Shown piece after piece: positions 11,262 through 21,375 of a stretch of 64,000 bases of DNA. The translations under genes and the position numbers were made by a program. The DNA is taken from positions 62,001 to 126,000 of the forward strand of contig OY751485.1 in the NCBI GenBank assembly GCA_963565915.1, in the 5' to 3' direction. Every line of letters starts with the position of its first letter. The first letter of the stretch is position 1. Origin of the DNA: Entoloma clypeatum. Taxonomy: Eukaryota > Basidiomycota > Agaricomycetes > Agaricales > Entolomataceae. The notes beneath the pieces are model-generated. The model saw only the letters and a list, made by a program, of their open reading frames with translations, was not told the DNA's origin and made no database searches.

Positions 11262-13583
11262 ATGCCACCAAAGACTCGTGCTTCCCAGAGAAGCAAAGCC
11301 CAGGCCGAGCACCCGCCTGCACCTTCCACACAGTTGGTGGCTATTACTGCGGATGCATCAGAACCGCAAGTAATGATAGGAACCAACAAACCTACCACTA
11401 AACGCACCCGTGCTAACGACACCACTGGCACTGACACAGAAGCTATCCCCGCAAAGAAGAGAGCCAAGGCCGCTCCCACTCAGCACGACACAGCTCCCGA
11501 GGTAAAGGTGAACCCAGCTCCCAAACCTCGCAACACCAAAACCACTCCCCTTCCACATGACATGGCAGGTCCTGAGATAAAGGTGAATCCAATTCCTGAG
11601 CCTTCCGAAACTCTTCAGGGACGGAAAGGGCGTAACAACCATCCCGGGGTGATTGATCAGAAAAGGGCTAAACGTACAAGTGCCCAAGTGCAAGCTGACA
11701 AGGAAGCAAAGGCGGAAGCGAAGAGGCGATTGGAAGAGTTAGAAGAAGAAAAAAGGAAGCTCTACACACAGATGGAGATCGATGAGGATGAACGGGAGTT
11801 GGAACGCCAGGTAAAAGCCATCCGTCGGCTGTCTGATGTTGTCATGAAAGATAGGGATGGTACTGAGAGTGAAGGTGAACACTTCGACATGGATGTTGAA
11901 GTGAGTGATAGCGACGATGTCAACATTGATCCAAAAGCTGTTGCAAAAACAAAGCGGGTGAGTTATATTCTGATGGACACACTCAAGCTAAGTAAACACC
12001 TTGTTTCAGGGAAAAACCAAGGATTCACCAGCAACTCTTGCTGCTGCGAAGACGACGAAAGCTCGCGGGAAGGATGTTGGCAAGAGGTAAGCGTGTCACA
12101 CCGTGTGATTATGGATTACCCGGTTCTGATGCATAATCACAAGGTCCAAGGCGGATGCTGTAACAACTGCATCCGGTCTTCTCCCAAATTGGAAGCGACA
12201 CTTGAAATCTACGAAACAGGGTGCTGAGGGACTTCAAGTTAAACCAGCCCTTGGTGGGCTCAAAGACTCGGATGCGTCTGCGAAGCGGCCAAAATTCCAG
12301 GCCTCAAAGCCGTCGCAAGCGATCCAGTTTGATGGTAAGCGAGATTTTTCACGTAAAAATGAGGTGAGCGAGATACTTGACCTACCAGTGCTCGTTGATC
12401 AGACTCTTCACAGAATATTGCTATGATTCCCGAGGCCGAAAGTGACGGTGATGACGACTCCGCGGAGTCTCTGCCAAACCGGTCTCATCGGCAGCCCAAA
12501 CGCGCCAAACCCGAGCCAAAGCAACAAAAAGCAAAGGCCCCTGGTGTCCGCGAACTTGAACTTCCACAGCGTGAACGACAACCTCGAGCGCTTACCGCAA
12601 ACACCGTCCGGGTCACAGATCTCCCAGAATTTACCCAAGTCGAATCGAAGTGGAGAAAGGTTTTTATCCCTTCTCTCTACAATGCGTTTTTTCGGTCGGA
12701 AGCGCCATTCAAAGACTTTGTTTTGGGGACAGCAAAGTTCATCAGCATCGTTCAAAAGGTTGTTGATCGCGTTTATCCTGAGGTTGATTATACGGTCAAG
12801 AGGGATGAGCCTATTCATTTACTCGTGAGATCCGAATTTCATCCCCCTCGTGTTGCACTCAGCTTATGTGTCGTTTCGAAGGCCTACAACCGTATCAACG
12901 AAAAACGGTCAAGTATTGGTGGAGAGGCAGTTGCCGTAATCGAAAAATACCTCAAGATTCTTGATTACAATGTAGAAGAGGTCAAGCTTTGGTGTCGATG
13001 GGCGAAACGAGTCGATGGGCCAATTTTTTACAAGAAGCCAACGCCACAAACATGCCCAACTGACATGAAACACAAAGACTACGTTGTGAGTGTAACCGTG
13101 CCCATCATCAGTCTTTCGTTTGATTAGCGTCCCCTTTAGAGACCGGAAGGACGGCTGCGCTCAATCTTCATCATTGAGTTGGCGCAGAATTACCTTCGAT
13201 TCACAAAGGGCGCTCTTGGTGGCGGTGGTCGTCCAGTCGGTCTCTTCGCCCTTATCTTGGCAGCGGTACATCATTTGTCATCCTCTCTGAATCTCAGTGG
13301 ACTGAGTCACAACGTCATTATACAGTACGAGCGGGCAGTCTCTGCCTACGTCAATGGCGTACGAAAAGATGCGCCTGAGTTTTCCGATAAGTACTCTGCA
13401 GAGAGAGTTGCTGGTTACATGAGCAGCTGTTCAAAACTAGGTGATGGTCATTGGACGGAGATCCTGGAGGCTTGCGGTGTCGAAAATCAGGATCCTTGCT
13501 CAGAGGACAAATTCGCAGACCTCTCACTTCTTGACCAGCAACGCGGCAACCTGTTCGCGTTCAGTAGTCCCTTGAAGGGTTAG
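11262..13583 (+). CDS. Plavaka-associated accessory protein (element 1)
   Basis: Five-exon gene: 11262-11957, 12010-12086, 12144-12363, 12414-13085, 13140-13583, all phases consistent; about 702 residues. An in-frame 57-base stretch (12825-12881) with GTGAGA and AAG ends is probably a further intron, giving 683. Residues 1-230 are low-complexity with KKRAK and KRTSAQVQADKEAKAEAKRR, so nuclear and coiled. The C-terminal half has blocks W..VFIPSLY, VDYTV, YNRINEKRSS, WAKRVDGPIFYKKPTP and RSIFIIELAQNYL. The same blocks recur in the relic at 50179-51187. I believe this is a basidiomycete family often seen with transposons, but I cannot name it. Its role in transposition is inference. Confidence 0.75.
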
Positions 13584-13864
13584 TCGCCTCGAGACGCGAC
13601 AGGGACGTGCACTCCCTTATTCATTGGGCTGTTTCAGCCTCATTATACCCCTCGTATTCGTGATCCATGCCTCAAGTTACTACTTAATGCTTCGTCTGAC
13701 GTAGGTAGTCCGACCTGTCGAGCTTTTCGGCGCTTTTCGAACTTTTTAACGCTTTTTAATCGCCCGAGACCAGTAGCTTTTTGGAAAATGGGACCTGGCT
13801 TGTCCAGCTTTTGACTTTTTCTCTTTTTTCCGCTTGCTTGCGCTTGCTCGCGCTTGCCCAAGTT
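13584..13864. repeat. subterminal repeats of Plavaka element 1, right side
   Basis: Non-coding. It contains several copies of AGCTTTT-like motifs and runs of GCTTGCTTGCGCTTGC type. Matching motifs lie just inside the left end (7720-7780). Such clusters are typical transposase-binding regions; that role is inferred. Confidence 0.45.
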
Positions 13865-13893
13865 CTCACAAGTAAAACTACAAAATACTGATG
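13865..13893 (-). repeat. right terminal inverted repeat of Plavaka element 1
   Basis: Reverse complement starts CATCAGTATTTTG and contains TTTTACT; partner of 7694-7722. The DUF7330 fragment starts at the next base. Confidence 0.65.
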
Positions 13894-14067
13894 TAACGCC
13901 ACCAGCTGCCACGCCTCGCGCAATCAAGAACAGTTTGTCAGAGGAAATGGGGAGCTTGAACTCCGCCGAAGCTTGATAACCCGGGCCGGACCCGAAAGCA
14001 AGGACCTTGCCAGCGCTGGGCTTCTGCCAATTAGCGCAAGAATTGACGGTGGCGCCGGGCGGGGGCG
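13894..14067 (-). pseudogene. DUF7330 gene fragment between the two Plavaka elements
   Basis: Reads on the minus strand as NSCANWQKPSAGKVLAFG then ASAEFKLPISSDKLFL. It is nearly identical to exon 2 of the gene at 25458-26919. It continues the 5' piece at 20219-20437, from which it was separated by insertion of Plavaka element 2. The 3' remainder is missing beyond element 1. Confidence 0.85.
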
Positions 14068-14262
14068 CATCAGGAAAAACCTAAACTGTGAAATTGACCA
14101 AGATGAGCGTCAATTATCTGAAAACGTGTACTAATAGATCAGATTGAGCATTTGATGCTCCGTTGAGTCGAATAGTGTATAATTGTGCCGAATTCTCGGG
14201 CATTCAAATTCAAGGTGTAAAATGTTTGCGCTATGATGATAATTTGTGCACAATTTGACCCA

Positions 14263-17200
14263 CTAATACAAAACTCTATAGACGTGTCGGTCTGTAAAAA
14301 CGTTGACGAAAAAATTATTACAAACATCAAGAACATTGCTACTCGTCCAATCTGATGGTGCCCGAGCACCGAACTTGGGGAAAAGTTGTACGCTCCGTCG
14401 AATGCTGGATACAGGGATGATACTACAGATACGTCCTCCATTGGGGTCTTTGAGAACCGAAATTTTATGCAAGAGATGGTGGGGTTCGGGAGCTTGGAAT
14501 GGTGAGAACCACTCAACATAGGCATGGTGACGAGGAACACAGATATTCGGGTCGTTGAACAAGATATGGTGAGACTTCTCTGGCAACGAGAAGATGACGC
14601 GAACGCGCCCAACACGATATCCTGTAATGTACTAGTTAGACAATGGTCGGGTCGGAGGGAAGTTGAACATTTCGAACTCACCTTCGATTCCACCTGCCTG
14701 GCCTGTACCATCGTTGATGAGTACGGTGTCAAACCGTCCAGGAACCAACCGCCCCCGTCGATCTCTCGCCTCCGGCCGAACTAGCACCGCATCCGCAGTT
14801 GACGACACGCTAGTGACCGGATCCGTCTGTAAGTACTTCAAACGATGCCAAACTGGAACCTTTTGGAAGGGGATTTGAATAGTCCATAGACGGCGTTCGA
14901 GCTGGGCAGCTGTAATGTTAGGTTCATTGACAAGAATAACATAGCGAGCCAGTGCCGTTCGGAAAAATTGGGCACCGTATTGCTCTCCCAACTTGTCAAA
15001 GGTGACTGCGCGAACAGTCGGATGCTTGCTCAGGTGCATTACACGGTCAAGTTCAAGACCTGGTGGGAGCCATTCCTTCGGTTTGACTCTCGGAGATCCT
15101 TGTCGACGCCAGGCGATGTACTGCGAATGGCGAAGAATCTTCTCCTTCCGTTCGACCCATACTGTCATCTGTGAAAACTCATCTTTACGGTTTGTCGCAG
15201 CATAGGCATCCTTCGCAAGGTCGATGTGTAACCGCTCGGTGTACTGGGTGTTCACGTTGTCTGTTGTACCATAGAGCTTGATGGCTGCAGCATAATGGCG
15301 GGCCCAATGGAGTTTCGGGATATTGAAGTTCTCACGTATGCCAAGGTCGATGAAGATGGATTTGTTGTTGTGGAACCGTTCAAGTGCGTCTTCAAGTAGT
15401 GTGATTGTCTCGTCAGTATGGATAGGGTATTGAGCCAGATAGAGGAAGTCGAGGAGGGCTCTGACGGAAGCGAGTAGTCTCGCGTTTGAGAGTCCCCCAG
15501 GAAGCGGAGCGTCAATGATCAGGCCGATGAGGATTCGACACATTTGGTCATGTTCTTGACCAGAAACGCGCGAGAGACTGGATATACCCTTCATGAAAAG
15601 GCGAGTGTTGTGGTTTGGAGGCATACGGCGACACCGTGCATCGATTTCCGCAGCCCCACATGCCTGGGTAACCCAGTTAATCAAATGCTTCATAATGCCT
15701 TGGTACAGTTGGTGCAAGACATCAGGCGTAATGGAGCGATAGATGTGGACGTAGGGGAGATCTTTCCAGAATGGATTGACAATCGGTTTCACACCAGCCT
15801 TTTTGCAAGTTTGGAGGAAACCGCCCGGATCAGCATCGAATGAATCAAGAGCGTCTAAAACATGTTCTAGCTCTCGGAGTTTTGGAGGGTTTTGAGGGTC
15901 ATAAGACCCCAATTCGTCATGTGGAGTTGGACATGATGGGCATTGACCAGTGAAGGTGCAGGTCGTAAGAATGTGTTCAGGATAGTCGCTGACAATGCAA
16001 GCCAAGAGGGGATGACCGCGGCGGGTGATGCCATCGCCAGTTGTCAAGAATAACCCATTTCTCCCAGCTGTCCTCAACGGTTTCAAGATCTTTCCCATAC
16101 AGGCATGATAGAGGTTTGCAAGCTCGCGCCGCCGGGCGGTTTTATTTGCGACATGTTCAAGGCGAGTGGTTGGAAGATAGCCCAATAGCACATAGGCACG
16201 GCATGATGGTTTGCGACGTATTTCTTTTGGGATGTTTCCGATCGTCAAGTAGATGGGATATGCAGATTTGTTACGGAAAAGGGTTAACTGTGTCTTGTCG
16301 GTTGAAATAATGAGTGGTATAATTGTCGCGCCAGGTTTGTCGCGCTCTAGAACTTCCTGCGTTTGACATATGTGTAAATATATATAGGGACCCACAACAT
16401 CAAACACTGCATACCTGTGTTGACCACCACCATCGTCCAGTATGCACATCGTGATACATCCGAGTTGTCTCTTCTTCATCCGTATAATGTCTCTCTGGAG
16501 CGAAGACCATGTATGGGGCAAACTCTTGGTCACTGAATAACGCCTGAATGCAGGGTATCACATCTCGAAAGAAGACTTCGCAGACCTCCCCTTCGATCAT
16601 CACCTCACGACGCTTGAAGCATGGCCGACCCGGAAGACTGTTATCAATGATTCGGTTGAGCTCAAGAGAGTTCTTGAAAGAGAGTCCGAGGGCTTGTACA
16701 ACCTGCAGCACAAGTGAGCCAACTGCCTCGGCAGACTTTCCAAACTTTCGCTTACCCCAGCGATCTTCAGAAGTTCTGTGAATGCCGTCGAGCCTGGCCC
16801 ACGGAGCTTGGCCCACCTTGCAATCTCCCATTCAAGCTTCGAAGAGAATGGTGCATATGGGTTGTTGGGCGCAGCAAGTTTCTCTGTATAGTGGTCGTTC
16901 GTCCCAAGGGACTCGCGGGAGTAGATTTTGCCAGCATTGGCATTGGGAAAGTTGACAACAAAGGGCTTCTGGGTAAGAGGTTCCTCTGCACCCCCTCGAA
17001 TACGACGTGCTTCGCTGAGATTGTGTTGTAGGCTTGGTTCCTCATGTTCAGGTTGTGGGAGGTCATCACATGGTGGGCGTTCTGGCTCCAGTCCAGTTTC
17101 CTGCTCGGCATTTGCTGCATCGAGATCCTCCACATCTATCTCCTCCTCTCCGTAAGCCTCCAGGGTCAGGAACAGTTTTGTTGTTTGAGGATTGTGGGGG

Positions 17201-17329
17201 AGGTTCGAACGTAGGTGTATGGATTGGAGGTCGTTTGGCTCTGCATCGTGGGTCACCACTGGTATGTGTATGATTTCTGAAGCCCGTTTGTTTGACTGAA
17301 AATCCACAGCCTGGGCAGATAATGTGCAT
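14263..17329 (-). CDS. Plavaka transposase of element 2, 5' exon frame unresolved
   Basis: Exons: 17329-16756, 16702-16415, 16356-14682, 14621-14263; the last three join in phase. The N-terminus has a zinc motif (CPGCGF then H and CR). An acidic region follows, then LGLSFKNSLELN, HTGRWWWSTQ, ISTDKTQLTLF, IPKEIRRKPS, YLPTTRLEH, PDVLHQLYQG and NFNIPKLH. The last exon has HHAYVEWFSPF. These are Plavaka-type blocks, and the protein is clearly diverged from the element 1 transposase. In the first exon the zinc motif and the acidic part are in different frames (offset of one base), so there is a frameshift or an intron I could not place. Otherwise there are no stops. Confidence 0.8.
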
Positions 17330-17640
17330 GGTGAACTTTTAAGAATATGGATCTCGTTTCATTCAGAATCAGATGATTTGAGGACTGCGTGTTGTCATGC
17401 AACATGTTGCCTGTTTTTCTTACTTATTATATCTTGGTCGCTTTCCAACGGAACCCTCATTCCTCACTTCCCCCACCTCTAAGACGTTGACCGTTGTTTC
17501 AAACTGACAGTAGGCTGGTCCTCTGTTATTATTTTGGACCACTCCTTATTCTTCTCAAACCCAAACATCCTCTTGTTTCATCCAACTTCTTACTCTTTCC
17601 CTCTCCATTCAACATCTAACCTTGCCCTCTTTTAAAGACA
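17330..17640. promoter_or_regulatory. bidirectional promoter region of Plavaka element 2
   Basis: A 311-base spacer between the two divergent start codons. It is pyrimidine-rich on the plus strand before ATG 17641 (TTTCCCTCTCC, CCTCTTTT). No clear TATA box is seen. Confidence 0.45.
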
Positions 17641-19853
17641 ATGCCCAAGACAGGTGCCATCAAGTCTCGCATGGAACGCGCTGCTAACCGCAACATGGGT
17701 AAAGAAAATGTTCAACCACCAACCACAAATGTCTCGGCAGACCCCCCACCAGGTATGCCGCCAACTCTCGAGATGAAAACCCATTGCTCACACCCTTAGC
17801 AGGTGGCCGCCAAGCTAAACAAAAAGCACGCCAAGTTGCTAGTAGTACGTACTGCTACTCATATTTGGCGTCATTTAACCTGTAGATAGCCCAAGGAGCT
17901 GCACCAAAGGGAGCTCGAAAACGTGCTGCATCTCCATCTCAAGTTCTGCCAGCGGCGAAGAAGCAAGGTACATCTCCTCAGCCCAATGAGCTTTTTCATA
18001 ACGACACTCAATCTTTTACGCAGCTGCTATGAAATCGTCGGGCCGCAGACCTATTTCCACCAAGTTGAACTTGAATGCAAATGGTGTGTCATTTCCTTGA
18101 CATCGAAGCAGAAATTCAATTTTACTAAAGGCCTATCTTGCTCAGTATCTGCTCCGAAGCTATCGCGCAAAGCTCCTGCTATTATTAACTCTGATGACGA
18201 GGACACCTGCATGGCTGCCAGCAATCCCTCAGACCATCAACAGAAGAAACACGAGCCCAACAATGGCGATGAGTCTGGCGATGACTCCGATCCCCAAGCT
18301 GAGGTCTCTGATGCTGACCAGTCTGACGAGCCTGACGATGACCTTGATGGCCTTGATCATGCCGCTCTGAGAAAAAAGCTGGCTGCCGAAGTAATGCATG
18401 CTGAAAATGTTTTCTCACGCAACGTACTGACATGGTTACAGCGTCCCCATTGGGGCTCCAACGCTTCAGCCAAGACCAAGGCCTCTACCATTGATGACGA
18501 GGAAGACCCACATGCCTCCGAATCAGAGGAGGAGGATGTCTACCCGAACGGTGAATATCCGCCAGCATTCGACGAGCTGGACGATGAACCAGAGTATGTC
18601 ATGAAACAGGTATGGAACGTCTCTCCAATCCTTCAATGTCATTGATCATTAGCACCAGGTCCGATTGCAACGTGCATTAGCGCGTATGAATGAGGTTCCA
18701 AAATGGGCAGCTTGCAAGGAAGAGGGGGCTGAAGATACAGGTCCCAATGGTAACGCCTCAGACACGGAGGATTGTGGTACCCACTGGCCTGAAGAGGCAA
18801 GCTATGTGCCTCCTCAGCCGGGTGCCCGTAATATTTCGCTCAACTCTCAGCCACCACAAGTCCAGGCACTCATCAAAGCTGCCATCCGTCATGTCACAGG
18901 CGATGCATTATTCAGCGATGCCTATCCAGCAACAGCTCTTGCAGACGAGTATTATCGGGATATACTTACCAGCCTCGCGACGGATATGACATTCAAGGAG
19001 CTCTCTCATCGTCTCAACACGGACAAGAGATTACTGCGATTTGTTTCACGTTTAGTAAGTGTTGGATTTTAAAAAAGTTCTGCTCTCCTGATGTTTTTTT
19101 CTAGCTGGCAACACGTATTTCAAATGTCCGGTGCGGTGCAAAGAAGATTACCACTCCGAAAATCGAGCTTTCATTTCAGCTCTCTGGTAATATCACAGAC
19201 TGTAAAGAACAGGTCAAGAAGCTTTTGACGACGGGTGACTATATTTACCCGCGTACGGAGGGAAGTAATTTTGGCATCCTTTCTTCATTATATTAATACT
19301 ATCTCAGACTGGTTTGATACGTCGAACGCGACCATTCAACCATGCAGTCATCATTTCAAGCATCAGAGATTATTATTTCTCAGGCTCGCGGGGCTCCATG
19401 GCCGATCGACACTCACACCGCTTTACCTCGAGCATGACAGATGCTGACCCTCAACGCTCAGAACTAGAAGTGCCTGCCACAATGGTGTGCATGATTGCGA
19501 CTGCTGTTAGCCTTCTAGACTATCCTTTGTTACTTCTGTCTCATTTTTTTTTAGGTCCATGCGTCTCTTCAAGACTGGAGTGGGGGGTTTCTAAGGAGGA
19601 CTGAGTTCAATTCCGAGGCGAACGAGGATGTCTACCGTGGTCATCTGCTCTTCCTCAACAATATCCGTCGTGACAATCTACCTGCCTACCACCGCCTTTT
19701 GGCGAACATTTACAAGGAAGTCAAGTGAGTGCTGACCAATTTCATGGTGGTTACGCAAACTGATTGATGTCAAGTGCTTCACAATCGCATTCGGCCCTCG
19801 CTGTTGCCAACAACTCCATGGCCATCCTGGATCTGGAGGGAATGGAAGTTTGA
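17641..19853 (+). CDS. DUF6532 accessory protein of Plavaka element 2
   Basis: Multi-exon gene starting MPKTGAIKSRMERAAN (ATG 17641) and ending EGMEV at 19853. Early exons are short and basic, then an acidic stretch (DDEDTCMAASN, DDDLDGLDHAALRKKL). From about 18840 the sequence follows the DUF6532 pattern: ALIKAAIRHVTGDALF, ALADEYYRDIL, ATRISNVRCGAKK, TGDYIYP, ELEVPATMVCMIATAV, VHASLQDWSGGF, LPAYHRLLANIY. The exon structure is complex and only partly resolved. DUF6532 is common in mushroom genomes and of unknown function. Its place inside the transposon, divergent from the transposase, suggests an accessory or regulatory role. Confidence 0.78.
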
Positions 19854-20218
19854 TTAGCTCGATTATTCTTTTCAACACCGCTCGTTTACATCACATTTGT
19901 CCTTGTTAAATGTTCAATTGGATTAAAGTTTGAACATCTTTCGTTAAAATGAATGCGAAATGCTCCAATTGAGCCATATTATGACTGTCTCAGCTGTTTC
20001 TCATGAGTGCTCATAAGTTCCAAAATGGACAAGGTTGAGCTCAATGTCCGTCTCTCATCATTTGAATGACCAGCTGTCATCATTGCGACTTTTCATCTGA
20101 CTCAACGGACCACTTTGTGCCAATATTGATCAATATGCCAAATTTAGCTCAATTTCATTCTACTGGGACACTATTTTGCTCAATCAGGTCCATTTGCGTA
20201 TTGGGGGTTTTCCTGATG

Positions 20219-20437
20219 CGGGACGCCAGTGGCCGTTCCAGCGCCGGAAATCTGTGTAAGAGGGGGGGTGGTGATGAGTGGCTGAAACGGGAGTGGGGAA
20301 AGGGAAAGAGACACCTCTGCTGCTCGAGAGTGTACGGCTCCCAGCCACAAAGAGAAGAAGGAAGCGACAAATATGAACTTAGGGGAGAGGTAGGGCGGAA
20401 TCATGGGGGTTAAGCAGACGAAGTACGCGGTGGACAT
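20219..20437 (-). pseudogene. DUF7330 gene, 5' piece with signal peptide
   Basis: Exon 1 (ATG 20437) encodes a signal-peptide-like start (IFVASFFSLWLGAVHS). Next come the family intron (GTGTCT to CAG) and the start of exon 2, ISGAGTATGVP, which breaks at the Plavaka element 2 border. The rest of exon 2 resumes at 14067. Sequence above 20437 matches the promoter region of the intact gene at 25458. Confidence 0.85.
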
Positions 20438-20779
20438 GGCTTTCTACGAATAGCGTCGTCAGCTCCGAAGAGGTGGTGAGAAGGGATTCGAAGGCTAAGA
20501 GACCGTGAGGTCGGTGCGATGTTGAACGCATGCATGTGGAACGATGACCAGCGTGGCTCGACGTAGAACAGAGGTGGGAGCGGTCGCACGCCGGTGGGAC
20601 TTAGTAGTCTTATTATAGCACGGCAATATCCGAGTTCAATCCCACGCTGTAACGGAGAACTGACGGCACAGCAGACACCCACGTTCACCGCCATTGACGC
20701 GGACGGCTGTGGTGACGGCGACTGAAATTTTGAAATTCAACTTTCAACCTCAGCCATTGCGTTTTCACCAATGACATTG
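20438..20779. other. duplicated promoter region
   Basis: The reverse complement matches sequence upstream of the DUF7330 genes at 25250-25457 and 27660-27844, including the CGTCGAGCCAC and ATCGTTCCACATGCA blocks. It marks the divergent spacer between the broken DUF7330 gene and the aldo-keto reductase relic. Confidence 0.6.
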
Positions 20780-21169
20780 ATGACTACTTTTCAGTCGATC
20801 AGCTTCTCGACCAGACTTCAGCTTCGAATTCCCACATTTTCCCCTTCCTGAGACACTCTTCTGAAGGGCCGTAGTCTTCGAACCATCGCGTCCGGTCTTT
20901 CCAAGGAAACCAGCAAGAATCCCGATACTGCGGCCGTCTGGACACGACACTGTCTAGTTGTTTCCTAGCCTAGTATGCGCGTATAGGAATCCCGATCATA
21001 TCAAGTCTCTAGCAGGAGTCCAGGATTTGCCGCACTTCTTGCGTGTGAGCAAAGTTGAGGAGATCGCAAACGTAGTGAAGACGGTTCATTTCTGTTTCTA
21101 CGTGCGTAATTGGTTTTGCCTGGCTGGTGCAAGTCAGACTCACCTATGTACACATGTCCAGTTCCGAGC
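20780..21169 (+). pseudogene. aldo-keto reductase relic (copy 1)
   Basis: Starts with the same bases as the intact reductase at 29618 (ATGACTACTTTTCAGTCGAT) but has lost most of the middle. Recognisable pieces are the start (20780-20830), the region around GNPDRIKGLAEVQ (20985-21040) and the VEEITN-FRFY end with its donor. Large deletions and stops make it dead. Confidence 0.8.
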
Positions 21170-21375
21170 ACATGGAATACGCTCACCACTTCACTCGCGG
21201 AAGAAACGCAATACCGAAAAGCCTATACTCCAACGCCGATGTTGAGTCTTTCTCATGCAACCTCCTCTCTCTGGACGCCGAAGCCCTTGTCACCATCTAC
21301 AGTTCCCTCAACAAAGTGACCATTTCTGGCGCCAAAATTGACATTGGTATCCTCGCCGTGCATCCAAAGAACCCC
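21170..21375 (+). pseudogene. F-box gene relic
   Basis: Matches codons near 32300-32560 of the intact F-box gene at 31353-32864 (HHFTRGRN, then SFSCN, LDAEALATIYSS, KLTISGTKID). Only this internal piece is present, directly after the reductase relic. The gene order of the intact block is therefore kept. Confidence 0.75.

Larger units (their letters stand above)
7694..13893. mobile_element. Plavaka-type DNA transposon, element 1
   Basis: A 6.2 kb element bounded by imperfect 29-base inverted termini (7694-7722 and 13865-13893; 21 of 29 positions match). Both begin CATCAG and share a TTTTACT core. Inside are a minus-strand transposase and a plus-strand accessory gene. Subterminal zones (7700-7790 and 13715-13850) carry repeated AGCTTTT/AAAAGCT motifs. 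The right end abuts a DUF7330 gene fragment. The left flank is unrelated, so there is no clean target duplication; the nearest is TTACG versus TAACG. All exons of both genes stay open, so it may be recent. Confidence 0.8.
14068..20218. mobile_element. Plavaka-type DNA transposon, element 2
   Basis: A 6.15 kb element with ends CATCAGGAAAA (14068) and its inverted match (20208-20218). It sits between two pieces of one DUF7330 gene, which fixes its borders almost to the base. It carries a minus-strand transposase (14263-17329) and a plus-strand DUF6532 accessory gene (17641-19853). Possible 2-base CG target duplication (14066-14067 and 20219-20220); the GC-rich flank makes this uncertain. Subterminal ATTGAGC-like motifs occur at both ends (14145-14175, 19960-20050). 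Confidence 0.82.

Noticed and set aside
13894..14067. Host gene fragment captured by a transposon
   Set aside because: It lies between the two elements' termini, outside both, and joins the piece beyond element 2, so it is the insertion target.
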